From the NCBI RefSeq assembly GCF_034190915.1, contig NW_026947509.1, positions 30,574,767 to 30,638,766 on the forward strand: DNA of 64,000 nucleotides. Reading direction: 5' to 3'. Position 1 is the stretch's first letter; each line of letters begins with the position of its first letter. The translations under genes and the position numbers were made by a program. Source of the DNA: Cavia porcellus. Lineage: Eukaryota > Chordata > Mammalia > Rodentia > Caviidae. Positions 1 through 12,399 of the stretch are shown one piece after another. The notes under the pieces were generated by a model, which made no database searches, was not told the DNA's origin, and saw only the letters and a list, made by a program, of their open reading frames with translations.

Positions 1-245
1 GCCCCAAGCTTCTGCAGCTCCCAGCAACTGTGGCATTGCTTGCCATGTAGCCACATCCTGACATCTCTGCCTCCATTTCCATGTGGCCTTCCGTGTGTCC
101 CTCTGCGTCCTCTCCTCTTCCACTCACTGGGTTCTGGGTTAGAGCCCACCCCAATCCAGGCTGACCCTTCTCAAGACCCTATGCTAATTACATCTGCAAA
201 GACTCTATTTCCAGATAAAGTCACAGTCACAGGTAGCAGCGGCGG
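1..245 (-). mobile_element. Decayed MaLR-like LTR fragment
   Basis: The stretch reads like the reverse complement of a common mammalian LTR family of the MaLR/MLT type. It has the pattern of CTAATTACATCTGCAAAGAC followed by a TATTTCCAGATAAAGTCACA-like block. The same family, in forward orientation, is seen again near 20.1 kb and 30.9 kb. It is truncated by the window edge on the left. No coding capacity is visible. The family name is from memory of the pattern; alignment to a repeat library would be needed to name the subfamily. Confidence 0.5.
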
Positions 246-405
246 GGATACTGGCATCTTTTCTTGCTTGGGAGGATGCTAGTTAACCCACTCTGGGCTG
301 TGTTATATTCCTGTACTGAAAATGAAGACACATGAGAAAGGTTCAATTATGGGTATGGAAGAAGAGTGTGCAACCAGCCAAAAGCCAAACACAGAGCAGT
401 GATAC

Positions 406-410
<5 letters not shown>

Positions 411-467
<57 letters not shown>
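411..467. repeat. (AG)n microsatellite
   Basis: A pure AG dinucleotide tract of about 28 units with no interruptions. Its purity suggests a young, length-variable locus. It makes the open frames on both strands look longer than they deserve (repeating Arg-Glu or Ser-Leu). Confidence 0.98.
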
Positions 468-470
<3 letters not shown>

Positions 471-2940
471 CCTGTGTGTTGGGGAAAGAGAGTGAACCAC
501 AAGCACAGAGGAGTGGTCATAGATTTCTGACATGGCCTCATCCTGAAGCAAGATTTCTACGCAGAGTTGGTGTTGCTTTTGACCCTACTAGAATAGGGCT
601 CTTGCGTCAACTGTGTGCACTCAGGGATGTGGGGTCCCCCATCCACAGCAGCTGCCCATACAGCCAGGGCCCCTGCCGAGTCACCCAGAGGACACCAAGA
701 GAAGGGAAGACACAGTCTCCTCCAAGTGCTGCTGCCCGCCATAGGGGAGCGAGGCTGCTCCTCCTGCTAATTGAGGATGACACACTGGCATGGGCCTTAC
801 CTGGGCGTCGGGGCGTCCTAATTTATGAGGACTGATCATAAATCCTCATTTAATGTGAATCACTCCACAGCTCCTGTGGAATATGTCAGCTGTCACAGCA
901 CCGCGTAGCTCCGCTTCAATGCCTCTGGGAAGGTGAGATGGATACTCAGAGAGAAGACGGAAACCAACGTCTGGAAAAATTAGAGGAGCCTAGGAAAGGA
1001 CGTCAAGATCCGCAGACCACTGGCCCAAGACTAAAGGAATTGCAATAGAAAATGTGACACTTGCAGGACAGATGAATCATAGCATACTTGTCACCCACTG
1101 AGAGGGAGAGGGAAGTGGAAGAGAAAAGAAAATACGGAAAGTTAATTAACCTGCCATATTTTTAATTCCTTCTCCTGTATTTCAGAGCTAGGAAGAGAAT
1201 GACAGAGAAACAAAGAAAGAGACAAATTCCTGGAATCCGGGCAGCACCAAGCAGCTGTGTGTCCCACCCTGACCTGGCCAGGGGGACACAGGACCTGAGA
1301 AATGGGGAGATGCACCAGAGGTCACCTGCTTGGCCCTCCTCTGGGCTTCTGGCAGAGGTCAGCACTGCTGGCCCATTCCAAAGAAGGCGGCCATGGTCCC
1401 TTCCTGCTGCTGTGCACACCCACTGAGGACCTGGAGGGGTCCCAGCCCGTGGATCAGAGCTCAGCAGGGTGCCGGTCAACTTCTAGCATGGTTTAGTGGC
1501 TGCTGCGGATTCTGAGGCCCTGGTAACAAAGTTAGGCAGAACAGCGGGGCCAGTGATGATGTGTGTGATGGTTCCTGGGACTCTGGCTCCGACCGTCTCC
1601 GATGCCCATGCTGGATGGGCCTGCCACACCTGCCCAGCTCCCTCCTGCCTATCCGCCCCCACACCTGCTCCTCCTGCAAGGTACCCAGCCCCCCACCTGC
1701 ACCTCCTGGCAGAAGGAGGCCCCACGTTCAGGTTGCCGGGAGGCAGGAGGCTGTCTCCCCCCTGGGCCTCAGGCTTAGTCCCCATGGAAACCCCAGTGTC
1801 ATTGACCACTTCACCCACTCTTTCTGCCAGGCCTTCTGTGCCTCCCTTTCGGGGGCCTTCACTGAGCTCCCAACTGGTCCCACTGTCCCTACTGAGCCAC
1901 CTCTGCCTGTGTCCAGGTAGCTCACACTCACCTGCACCCCTGTGATGCCTCTGGGTCTTACACAGGGAGACCCGGTTCCTTGGCAGGTACAGCCCCCTGC
2001 CTCAGTCACACTCTGCCCTGGGCATGGGAGGCACCACACTCCCCAGTTCAGCACCCCTACCTTGACCCGTTCAGCCTTTGGCCCGCATTACCTCCATTCC
2101 TGTCCAGCCCACTTCTATCCATCCTTCAAAACCCTACACAGCCATCTTCTCTGAACACTCCCTACCCCACAGGTCGGCCAGTCTGCATGCTGGGAACCTT
2201 CTACCCTTGTCCCTGTCAAGTTGGCATGCACTTGCCAGGTCACCTCCCCCTGCCACAGCCATCTACTTGCATCCCTCCCTCCTTCACCATGGCCAGGGGC
2301 TCCTGGGGCCTGGCCTCATCCTGCCCAAACTCCCAGCTCTGCTGCTTCACTTGACATCCAATACCCCTCAGCACAGGCTTGGGGAGCCAAAGGCCCCTTA
2401 TCCTCAGGCATGTGTCATGCTAGGAGCATTGCCCTTGGTAGGAGAGGAAGAGGGGCCACTTTACCCCCAAAGTCCCCAACTGTGGGCACCTCTGGGGGGA
2501 GCAGCAGAGGTCACAGCCAATGAAGTCCTTAAGATCCCACTAAGAGAGGGCGCTGAGGACCCTCAACACGGGCCTGAGCCCTCAGCCACAGCCCAGTGGG
2601 TTTCTGCACTGTCCAGGAAATCTGCTGGCCATGTCCTGAGAATAACAAGGATAGCAGCTCCTCCCCAAACTGTCTCAGGGGCACAACAACCTGTTCAGCA
2701 GCAGCTCAGCAAGTCTGACCCCTGCCCCAAACTACGCAAGGCTTCTCCCAGCCTTGCCCTGAAATGAAGCGTACTTCCCCCTGCTGGGCCCAGAACTGCC
2801 TCTGCCTCCAGCCTCCTCTTCCTCTCCTGCCACACAGGCCAGCCACACTGCAGCACACTTTCCATCCCCACACACTACCCCAGCACTGGGCCTGCCCTCT
2901 CTTCACTCCCTCCACATCCTGCTCCCTTGGACTCTGCAAG
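468..2940. other. Intergenic stretch, no gene recognised
   Basis: About 2.5 kb of mixed-composition DNA. Open frames up to about 230 codons occur (for example 2,078 to 2,767 plus) but they are Pro/Ser/Leu-rich, overlap other open frames on both strands and match no protein I recognise. Nothing in the composition suggests an exon. Around 1,030 to 1,190 there is an AT-rich patch with TTAATTAA that could be regulatory, but this is weak. Confidence 0.6.
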
Positions 2941-2944
2941 TCTC

Positions 2945-3330
2945 CCTTGGTTACTGACTTTCTCATTGCTGGGACAAAATACCTTGCACCTAAAGTTAAA
3001 GGAGGAAAGGTTCAGTTCAGCTCAGTTTGTAGAGGTTTCAGTTCATAGTTGGCTGGTTCCAAGGCAGAGCGGCACGGCAGAAGGGAAGCAGTCCATGGCA
3101 GGACAGGCAGGAGGCAGCAGCAGTCCACCTGCCTTCCTGCTTTTCCCGTTATATTCCATCCAGGCTGGCTGGTGCCACCCACACCCAGGTTGGGGCTTCC
3201 ATTAATCCACCCAGAACTGTACTAAACCAAGCAGGGATCACACATCCGTAATCCACATTCACACACCTAGATCCAGCCAAAGCACCACCTATGAGAGCAT
3301 GAGGCTTTGGGGGCATCTAGACGCACGCTG
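2945..3330 (-). mobile_element. Decayed MaLR-like LTR, reverse orientation
   Basis: The block opens with a TCATTGCTGGGACAAAATAC motif followed by a GGAGGAAAGGTTCA motif and a TTTCAGTTCATAGTTGGCTG motif. This is the reverse-strand look of rodent MaLR-type LTRs. It has no open frame of its own. Edges are approximate. Confidence 0.5.
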
Positions 3331-3929
3331 TAACTCCCCTGACACATGCATCTCAACCCATCTCCAGCGGCGTGCCCCAAGCAGTGCCTCTTATGTGACT
3401 TCCTGCTCACCACCTGCCTCCCTGCTGCCCTCAGCGGATCTGAGCACAGCCTGTGTACACAGCGGGCATCCTGGGTACTCGCCAAGTGGGTGACAGAAGC
3501 AGAGGAAGAAACCAGCCACATATCAGTGGCACAGAAGACCGCATAGATTCCGCTGCCAGACACTGGGGCCTACAGGATGGCTTTCAGAAGGAAGGAGCCC
3601 CGCAGGGCTGCAAGGATTAAGTGAGAGGGTGGATCTGGGGACCAAGAGCAGTCTGGCACTCATTATCTCTTTGTTTTCTTCAGATAGAACCAAGCTGACC
3701 ACAAGGGCCTTTCAGTTCTTCCAAAGCCCCGCCCACGGCTATCTCTCCTCCAGGCAACCAAAGGAACTCTGGGCCAGCTCTCCCAGAAGTGATAGGAAAG
3801 CAGCCTGTTGCACAAAGCCAAGCTCTGCCTTTCCCTGTGTCCTGGATTCCAAGGAGATTATGATAGGTGTTTTCAAGCAACCAGCTCTCCGTCAGCTCAC
3901 AGAAGATAAAAGGTGAATTTAAAAAGGAA
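3331..3929. other. Intergenic stretch, nothing recognised
   Basis: Roughly 600 bases of unique-looking sequence between two repeats. I see no exon, RNA gene or repeat signature. Confidence 0.5.
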
Positions 3930-4092
3930 TCCTGCACGGGACTGGAACCTGGGGCCCTGCACCGAGCTACATTCTATGCCCTCTTTATTTTCTGTTTTGA
4001 GACAGGGTCTCGCTGGATCATTCTGTTGCCCCAGCGGGGCTTGAACTTTGGATTCCCCATCTCAGCTCCCAGATCTGGGATTAGAGGCTTAA
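3930..4092 (-). mobile_element. B1-dID type SINE
   Basis: Read on the minus strand, this is a 7SL-derived B1 unit followed by an ID-like tail. On the plus strand the ID part comes first (ACTGGAACCTGGGGCCC, then a GAGCTAC motif). It is followed by TTTTGAGACAGGGTCTCGCT, which is the reverse of the B1 end, and by GGGATTAGAGGCT near the B1 start. B1-ID composites of this kind are typical of squirrels and relatives. Confidence 0.75.
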
Positions 4093-4407
4093 AAGGTGAC
4101 TCCACTCTGAGGTGAGAGACCGAAGTTCTTGTGTCTGCACGCGTGTGCTCCAATTCACAGAAGTCTCACAGGAGGAGACAGTGACAAATCTGAATAGAAA
4201 AGCAAAAGGCAGAAAATGTGAGCAGGAAACTCAGCCCTCCTGCCATCTGTGCTTTTAAATTTCTCTGGTCAAATTTTTAAAAAGAAAAAAATTCTCAGCT
4301 ATACAACACTCAATAAAACAAAATGGCGAGAGAGCAGGAGCCATTGTAGTGAAGATGAAGTCTGTCAAGGAAAACAAAATGCATGATGGCAAAGAAAGGC
4401 AGAAACC

Positions 4408-4545
4408 TCCAACAATGGGTCACCCAGGGGAGGATTTGCATAGGACGCCAGCCTTGGCACAGCCATGCCCAAAACCCCCAACAATGGGTCACCCAAGGGA
4501 GGATTTGCATAGGACCCCAGACCTGGCACAGCCATGCCCGAAATT
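4408..4545. repeat. Two-copy 69-bp tandem duplication
   Basis: The motif AACAATGGGTCACCCA occurs at 4,411 and again at 4,480, and the following bases stay aligned through AGCCATGCCC. That gives two adjacent copies of a 69-base unit with a few differences. The unit length is a multiple of three, so open frames run through it, but no gene is indicated. Confidence 0.9.
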
Positions 4546-6024
4546 CGAAATGGGATCACACAGCTGTTGCCCCCAAACTAGAGGCATGGAAGAGACCAGA
4601 ACATAGCCCTGCCACAGAGACGGGTGACAGACTCAGTGTGGGGTGAGCTGGGGTCCCAGTGGACAGATGGACAGGACCAAGAGCAGTAAAAAGACTTTCA
4701 GGGATTCCCTGTATCCCTCTGGGTCACTGCTGCCCCTCCCAGTGGGCACACAGCTCTGGTCCATCAAAGAGCCCCGAGGAAGTGAGCCTTGAAGGGCCTT
4801 GAAGGCCATGTCACCATGGGGCCACTGTATGTCACTGCCTGTCTCAGCTCCAAGAGGTCAAGACCACGCCCTCCTCCCACCCTGTACCCCTATAGGAAAG
4901 GGGTGGCTAAGGACGTGATCACCCCTTGGGACACTAAGTCACCAGCTGAGCAGGCTGTGGGGACAACAAGGGTCCCAGGGGGATCCAAAGGAGACAGAAA
5001 GGGTCACCACTTCCTGGGCACTGTTCCACAATACTGACTGCAGCTGCTGGCTAAAGCACTGCACCCATCTAAGACTGAGTGCTGTGGGTGTCATGGTGAC
5101 CTCCAAGATATATTCCATCTGCGAGTCACTGATGCTCCCCCTAATCTACAAGAAGGAACCTGCTGTCACTTTGCTGAAGCCTCTACCTGTCCCTGACAGT
5201 GGGAGCCATCACATCCCCTTGCTCCCTTGTCTCACTGACCCCAAACCCATAGAGCCCTCCATGGGCCTCACCCAGTAGGCAGGCACCCCTGGCTCCTGAA
5301 GGTGCTGCTGGGAGGCACTGGGGTGCAGGAGAAAGGCACACAGGGTGGGTGCTCAGGTAGTCGCAAGATTCCTTCTGTGCGTCGTCAGCACAAACTTTGG
5401 CTGAGAAAAATCAGGTTTGCACCATTTGGGGGTCTCCTGAGCACCAGGCCACGTTCCCTGCTATTTTTCCCACTTTGCAAATGAGAGAGCTGTGCTCCAG
5501 GACACAAAACTTTGTTATCAGAATTACACAGGAGCTTTCGCTCCTAGGCCTCCCAACTCCCGCTCCTGCATTTGGCTCATGCAGTGAACAAATATTTTTC
5601 AGGGTGGACACAAGCCAGGGGTGGCTTTGGGTGAGGACCTTGAGTGAGGAAATGAGCAGAGCACCTGTTCGTGCCCCAAGATGTGGACAACAGTGGCCCC
5701 AGGCAGTGACATGGAGCAAACAGCGGGTGGCGGCAGACAGTGGGGCAGCCTTAGACCGCTATGCCAAGGGCTCCCACGCCCCTGAACAATGGTTCATCTT
5801 CCCTTGCCCTGATCTTCCACCCAACTGCAAACTGGACAGGGGACCCACTGACTTGATATGAAAAGGAAAAGGCCCTGCCAGGGTCCTCTCATCCCACCCC
5901 TTCCCCACCTGCACAACTTCTGACAGACCAGAAGGGAATTTAACCCTTTCAGGGAAACACCACAGCCCTCTCCAATGGGTCAAGATGGGTCCGAATCCCT
6001 ACTTTGCCAGCAGCTAGTGCACTC
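4546..6024. other. Intergenic stretch with possible MIR scrap
   Basis: About 1.5 kb with no recognisable exon. Around 5,470 to 5,560 there is a faint MIR-like pattern (TTTGCAAATGAGAGAGCTG followed by an oxidised CAGGACACA block), too decayed to be sure. The remainder is unassigned. Confidence 0.45.
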
Positions 6025-6158
6025 TCTGTCTCTCTCTCCCTCTGTCTCTGTCCCTCTCTGTCTTTATCACTCTGTCCCCCTGTCTCTGTCTCCCTTTCTC
6101 CTTGTCTCTCTCTGTCTCTTTCTGTCTCTCCCCTGCTCTGTCTCTGTCTCTGCCTCTG

Positions 6159-6205
<47 letters not shown>

Positions 6206-6210
6206 TACTC
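6025..6210. repeat. TC-rich low-complexity tract
   Basis: An imperfect polypyrimidine tract built from CTCTGTCTCTC-type units, turning into a pure (TC)n run from about 6,160 to 6,196. On the opposite strand it is homopurine. Confidence 0.95.
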
Positions 6211-9200
6211 TATCTCCTCTGGAGCCATGAATGCTGCCTTCTCAGAGCCTGGCCAGGCTAAGCCAGCAGCTGGCAGCCTCCAGACCCGCCAAGGGTGGGA
6301 CACAACAGATCCCCCATGTGCCACCAGGGAATTGGCACTTGCCTTCCCCAAGCCCCATGTTGATGGGAGACGCTGAGAACTCAGCCCAGCCTGTGGGGGA
6401 GGAACCTCCCAGAGGGTGCTTTCCTGGGAACCCATGACGGTGACAAATGGCCCCTTGTCTCAGAGGCTTTCCACTGCGTGAGCACCCAGGCCACACTGCA
6501 TTAGTAGGTCCTGAGAAAAGGGGGCCGCCCAGACCCGCTTCCCAGAGCCTTTATTCACACAGCCAGGCTCCTTGTGCAGGGGACACAGCATCCGGCCAAG
6601 GGTGACGATGAGGCAGGCGAGTTTGGTCGCTTTGCTCAGACGGTTGGCTCCCTGGGGACTCAAATCTTTGATTCCAGAAAGGTTTCGAGCAGGAGCTATG
6701 GAGTAGAATACGAAGTGGGGTGCAGCTCCAGGGACTGAGCCCTCTTCTTCCCCCTGCTGTCACTAGGAAGTGGCCCAGACCCACCGTTAGGGTGCAGCCT
6801 GGCTAGCTTTGTTCTGCCACCCTTGGGGCTCAGCTCTGTGTCCTTGTCTTCCTCCTCCCTCTCATTCGCATGATCCTTGCCAGCACTTTCCCTGAACCTC
6901 ATTAAACCCTCACTCCAGGATGGCTGATGAATTGGATTAAAAGCTGGAAATTATTAAAGGGAATCAACATTGGAGAGGCCGGGCCCCATTTGTTACCAGT
7001 TTCCCCATCATTAGCAGGCGGCTGGGGCACTGTTGATAGGAGCCCCCCCGGGGGTGGCAAGGAGACAAAGCTCAGGGAGTGACATCCAGTCTCACTGCCA
7101 GCACAGTGGAGGCTGCTGCTCGTGGCTGGACGCTCTCCCTCCCTGCCTGGTGCGCTGGGGCGTGGCATCCTCCCTGTGACTCCTTGCAGCTTGCAGTCCC
7201 CACTGGGTACCTCTGAACCCCAGATCCCCTGGACCCTAGTTCCCCAACCCTGAGGACTTCTGTGTGGCCCGGCCCAGGGGTCTCCTTCAAGTCTGGCTCC
7301 TAGTCCTCAAGGGGTGCAAGCCTACCACTCACCGGCTGCCTCACACTTACCTGGCTTAGTATCTGCCTCTGGTGGTGCCCACGTCCTGCATCTGTGCTCC
7401 TGGCCTGACAGCAGAGCGTGTGCTGGACACCAACTTTGTGACCTTGCACCTGGCTCCACACGTGACTGGGACTCAAGTGGTCTCATCTTTGTCCTTGCAC
7501 CCCATCCGAGGTCTCCCCTCCCTTCAGTTACTGCCCCCCCACCATTGGTGACCCTGCCTCCCTGAGGACTCAGGGCTCTTTAGTTTCAGGTCTGTGGCTT
7601 CCTGGGCTTTGAGTTTTAAGAGCACCAACAACATCGGTGAAGCCAAATTGCTGAAAATCAGACATTCTGGGGGTGCCCAGGCTCTGTGCACCCAGTGCTG
7701 AAGGCAGCTTCTGCACCCCACACCCCTCCTCAGCCAAAGACAGAACCCAGGAAGCAAAGTCACCAACAGGGGCCACAGTGATGAAACAGGACGCTGCCTG
7801 CCACCAAACCCTCCTGAAAGAAATTCAGGGTAAAAGAGGAAAAGGAGGTGGAGGACTCTGTTCTGGGATGGTGTTCCCAACAGACAGGGCCACCACCATG
7901 AGGGGATGCTCAGTGTCTACACATCCATCCTCCCTGGACACCTTGATCCCACAGTCATCCCACCAAAGAAAGGATCCTGGTCCTGGGCTGCATGCCTGGG
8001 TTCTCACCTGGCAGCTAAGCAGCCAGCTGTGGGCATAGCTGGGGTCCCAGATAGGTGGCAATGTGGGCAGGGCCTGTGCTGGACACCAGACCTAGCTCAT
8101 TACTGGGGAATCTTTAAGTGTCCAAGCTGACCTTCAGAGAAGGTCCAGGTCCCATGTCCACAGGATGTGGAGTCACAGGCTCTGTGCCACGCCTCATGTG
8201 CAAAACCCCACACATCATGTCCAGGAAGTGCTGAATATTCCCTCCTGGATGCCTCCACCCACTGGGAGCTCATCCCCATGGAGCCACAATGGCTGCAAGG
8301 CACCGGAACCTCTTCCAGGCTGGCCTCCCATGCTTCACCCCAGATGCCCTCATCTGGAGTTAAACAGGAGGCATTGAAGCCATGCCTCACTCAGATAGGA
8401 ACCACCAGCAGCCAGTCCTTCTCAGTCTGGCCATGCTGCCCACCTGCCTGAACACCTGGCCTGGCCCTGCCCTCTTGCAGGGCAGCCTCAGACCCTGTGT
8501 AGTTTTCTTTCATGCCCTGACTGCAGCCAGCACCTTCCTCAGCCTTGACAAGATCAGCTACCTCTGTCCCTGGGACCCCACCTCACTGTCCTCTAAATTT
8601 TCAGTCACCTGGCTCCCCTGAGGTGGATTTCAGATGTCCTGTTGTTATAGAAACCCTATACCACCCGCTGTGCTTCACCTGCTGGGCTCCCTGGGTCTGA
8701 GGGCCAGACTTAGAAATGCCCTTGGTGTCTCCTTGTAAAGGTGTCCGAGTCTTTACACACACATAGCACACAGTAGGGCAAGGAGTGAGCCACATTGGGA
8801 GGGCAGGGCATCCTCCAGCAGAGAACAGGTTACTGATGTGAGCAAGTTTGCACACAAGTTTCAGGAAGATCATGCAAGGAGCCAGGTGACAGGTTTTCAC
8901 AGATGGGCTGACAGATGCAGAGAGGGCATTTGGTCAAGGTCTGCTAAGGCCCATAGGAACCCATATATGAAAATGTGTCTCCCAAGCCAGGTCCCTTGGT
9001 AACAAGATGGGAACTGAGCCCCTGCATGGCTGCTTAGCGTGCTGGGGAGCTGTGTGGCACTCACTCCGGGGGGCAGATGGCTCTGCAGCAACCTTGCTTT
9101 AAGAAATCAGATGTACACAGGATCAGCCTCTGGGGCCCCTTTTCCATGTGTCTACAATGGTTTCCAGAGCACTGACCCTTGAGCCTGGTCTTGAGTCCTT

Positions 9201-11185
9201 TGAATATTTGTCCTGCAGGAAGCTAAGGCTGCCTCCGAGGACAATGATGACAGCACTGAGCCCGGCTCACGCCTCACACCTGTCACAGTGGCCTTGACAA
9301 GAAGATGCAGACACAGTGTCCACCTTTGCCTTGTCCCACTGGTGGCACAAATGCAGAGACAGTGCAATTCATAAACAGTACCAGAAACAGTGAAAACAAC
9401 TGGGTTGGAAGGGAAGAGAAGGGGTGAACTCACCATGGCCTCACAGTAGGGGAAGAGAAGCCTCGTGGTGACAACAGAGGCACTGTATGTGGGGGGGAGG
9501 GGACAGCGGGGCAGTCCTCGGGTGTGGCCCACAGCTCCACCCTTTACAGGCTCTGCTCTCCTCCTGTGGCCTTCAGAGCTCTGGTCACCAACCGCTTGAA
9601 AAAAACAAGGGATGCACGCCCGCTGCCTCACCCCTGCTCTCTATCCTGTCCTGGCACAGCCATCCAGGGGGGGCCCAGGGGTCCCCTCTACCTCCACGGA
9701 GAGGCGCAGACCACTCTGTCCTCACCTCTCTTCCTCCCCACACTTCTGGTCCTCTGCCCTCTTCCTGATACCTTGAGATTCCCCCAGGGACTTGTGTCAT
9801 AGACCTCCTGCCACATCCCTAGATCACCCTCCCCCCACTGCTTCCCATTCCCAGTGTGCCTGAGATAAGGGTGTGCTGTCACCTGTCACCTGTCGGAGTG
9901 AATCCACAGGAAGTCTCCAGCCCATCACCCTTGTGTCTTCCTCTGGCTTCTGATGGGCCTCTGGAAAGGCTGTCCCCTGCTCTGTCCCTTCTACTGGGCC
10001 TTGGTGGAGCTGGGGCCCTCATACAGTCCTGTCTGGCCTCTGGGAATCCTCCCCGGCCTACCAAGCACCTGCCACCATCCCCAGGCAGCCATGCTGCTCT
10101 TTTAACAACTTTGTTGTCACCCTCTTACTTGCAAGAAATGAGACTCTTCCCCATCTGTACCCTCCGATCCTCTGGCAGGGCATGGATGGAACTCTACCCT
10201 CTCACTGTACCCAGTGCCCCGTTTGTCCCTTGCTTCTCTATCTGCTCATCTTCCTTCCAAAACCCACAAAATGTCACTCCTTGCTGCCCTACACGCCAGC
10301 AGCTCACTGGTCACTTGGCCCATGCAGACCTCATTTCCTGCACTGTGCCCAGGGGAGGCTGTTGGCATGCCTGGCACCTACTGACCCACCAGTCTGAGCA
10401 TTCCTGGAAGCCGCCAGAGGCTAAGCCCTTTTCATCTGTGAATTCACAGTGCCTGGCACGCAGCAGGCACCCCTGGTGCTTCCTAAATGAATGAATGATG
10501 GATTGAGCCAGGCAACGGCCTGGGGTCTCCAATGAGAAGTCAACAGAGAGCTCCACAGAGCCTTCACTCTGTGCTCACTTGCAAACTCTGAAAACTGAAC
10601 AACTTTCTCTGTGTTTTAAGGAACCCAGGATCAAGGCTTTTCCTGGGAAACCAACACCTGCATGTGGCCAGCAGGCAGAGCATTGACGAAGCTCTGAGTT
10701 TCCTACTGTGCATCTTAAGGCCGGAACTTTTTGCAGAGGCAGCACCACTTTTCGCCCCACCTGCCAGAGCGTCTGCTTGTGGATGCTGTGCCTTGCACTG
10801 CAAGGTCACGCTGCGGGCAAGCATGATTAACCTGAAGACTTGGGCAGCCTCATGCACACGCGGCTGTCAGCTGGGTGGAGAGAGAGGGGGAGATGGCTTG
10901 GAAAATAGCTCAACATGTGAGTTTCCCTGCCTGCCCTTTGATCAGCTGCAAAGGGTTGGGCTACAGCTGCAAAGGTTGGGAAAGCAGGGACAGCTTGGCT
11001 CTGCTTCCAAAGCTGGAAGGACCAAGAAGGGGAAAGTTCCTGAATCTTAAACAGTCTGTTCCTTGGAGCGGAGTCTGCGCCCTGCACTCATGGAAACAGT
11101 GTTCTGTGTTTGCTGAGCGCCATGGCATCTCCCCTGAAAAGCAGAACCAAACCCAAAATTTTGGACCTGGCACAGTTCCTCACTC

Positions 11186-11187
<2 letters not shown>
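6211..11187. other. Intergenic stretch, no gene recognised
   Basis: About 5 kb without a recognisable exon. Open frames of 100 to 212 codons are present on both strands but overlap one another and have no familiar domain. An AT-rich, homeodomain-site-like block lies at 6,895 to 7,030. From about 10,410 to 10,500 there is an L2-like terminus (GTGCCTGGCACGCAGCAGG followed by AATGAATGAATGATGG). Confidence 0.5.
10445..10500. mobile_element. Short L2-like LINE remnant
   Basis: The combination of GTGCCTGGCACGCAGCAGG with a following AATGAATGAATGA is the well-known signature of the L2/MIR-family 3' end. It is only a few tens of bases long, so the family is uncertain. Confidence 0.45.

Positions 11188-11226
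<39 letters not shown>
11188..11226. repeat. (CA)n microsatellite
   Basis: About 19 pure CA units. No flanking gene. Confidence 0.98.
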
Positions 11227-11228
<2 letters not shown>

Positions 11229-11440
11229 CAGTGCTCTGGTCCAGCACCTTCACTTCTGGGTTCAGTGCAACCTCACACCCAGACAGAGCAGGTGGAGATG
11301 CTGCTCCACTGGCCCTCATTCTCCCCCACACAGCCCTGCCAGCCTGTGCCTCAGTTTCCCTCAGGGCTTTAAAGGACCCACCTGGAGGATGCTCACCATG
11401 AACTACCACCACTGTCACAGCAAATAACGTCACTCTCACA

Positions 11441-11525
11441 TGTCCATCATCTATTGATTTGTTCTGCCAGCACTTACTGAGCATTCTGCATGCCAGGCAC
11501 AGTCCTGGGAACTGAGGACAGTCCA
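11441..11525 (+). mobile_element. L2-like LINE 3' remnant
   Basis: The string CACTTACTGAGCATTCTGCATGCCAGGCACAGTCCTGGGAACTG (11,472 onward, described here in part) follows the classic L2 pattern of TTTACTGAGCACCTAC, then GCCAGGCACTG, then TAGGCACTGGGG. It is old and short. Confidence 0.55.
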
Positions 11526-12259
11526 AGCCTTGACCCTTTCCACCTGGCCATCCTCGCTTCCTGTTCTCCAGGAGAGCTGGGCATCCCTAGGGAGGGCTCC
11601 TCTGTATTCTGTGGCTTCTTCTTCCTCCTTCATAGCTCTTTCCCTTCTCCTCCCCAGCATGGTAGAGACTCCAATCCCATTTCTATTCTTTCTCTCTTCT
11701 GTTTTGCGTGAGGCTCAGTAACAGCCAGTCTTCCATCAAGAGAAGCACATCCACATCCACATCCCCATCCCTGGAACTTGCGAACATTTCCTTTCCTGGC
11801 AGATGCAATCTAGGGAAGTCTTTTAAGACGGAGGTATGATCCTGGATTGTTTAGGTCTACACTTAATGTGACCATCATGTTCTCGTACGAAAGACATGGA
11901 CAGACAAACGACCATGTTCCTGATGGAGCCTCCCATGGGGATTTCCCCCATGTTCGTTGTGTCTTGAGCAAAGCATTGGACAAGACACACAGAAAAAGAA
12001 GTAGAGGTGTACACTTTCAGAAGGTGGAAAAAAAATACACTCTACAGAGTGAGAGTGGGCCATTGAAGAGGCTTGCAACGACTGTGAGGATAAGGGGAAG
12101 GGGCCTTTTGCATCTAAAAGTCCTGGGTTATTTCTCTCTCTCATGAAGATAAAGGGTTGAGAAAATCCTCTATGAAACACTCACCAGTGATATCAAGTAT
12201 AAACTGTCTGATTTACAAACTCGTTTGCTTTCCCATTACATGTAAATGAGGGGCCGGGA

Positions 12260-12395
12260 ACACTGTCTTCTGATTGGTTGTGCCCACATGCAAATGAAGG
12301 ATTAAAAAGAGTGTCTTCTGATTGGTCCTTCAGTGAAGAATTGAAAATAGTAAATTTCTAGTTGGTCCAAAACAGTGTTTTTCTGATTGGCTCTG
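12260..12395 (-). promoter_or_regulatory. Candidate CCAAT-box and octamer array
   Basis: Three imperfect copies of a unit ending in CTGATTGG occur at about 12,260-12,279, 12,309-12,328 and 12,371-12,390. Each carries an inverted CCAAT box (NF-Y-type site); a fourth, weaker TTGGTCC lies at 12,362. An exact octamer ATGCAAAT is at 12,288 to 12,295. CCAAT plus octamer is a combination known from histone and some LTR promoters. No gene follows on either side, so a promoter role is inference. Confidence 0.35.
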
Positions 12396-12399
12396 TGTA

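Noticed and set aside
332..835. 167-codon open frame through the AG microsatellite
   Set aside because: A third of its length near the start is repeating Arg-Glu from the dinucleotide tract; no family resemblance.
2078..2767. 229-codon plus-strand open frame
   Set aside because: Pro/Ser/Leu-rich with competing frames on both strands and no recognisable domain or splice structure.
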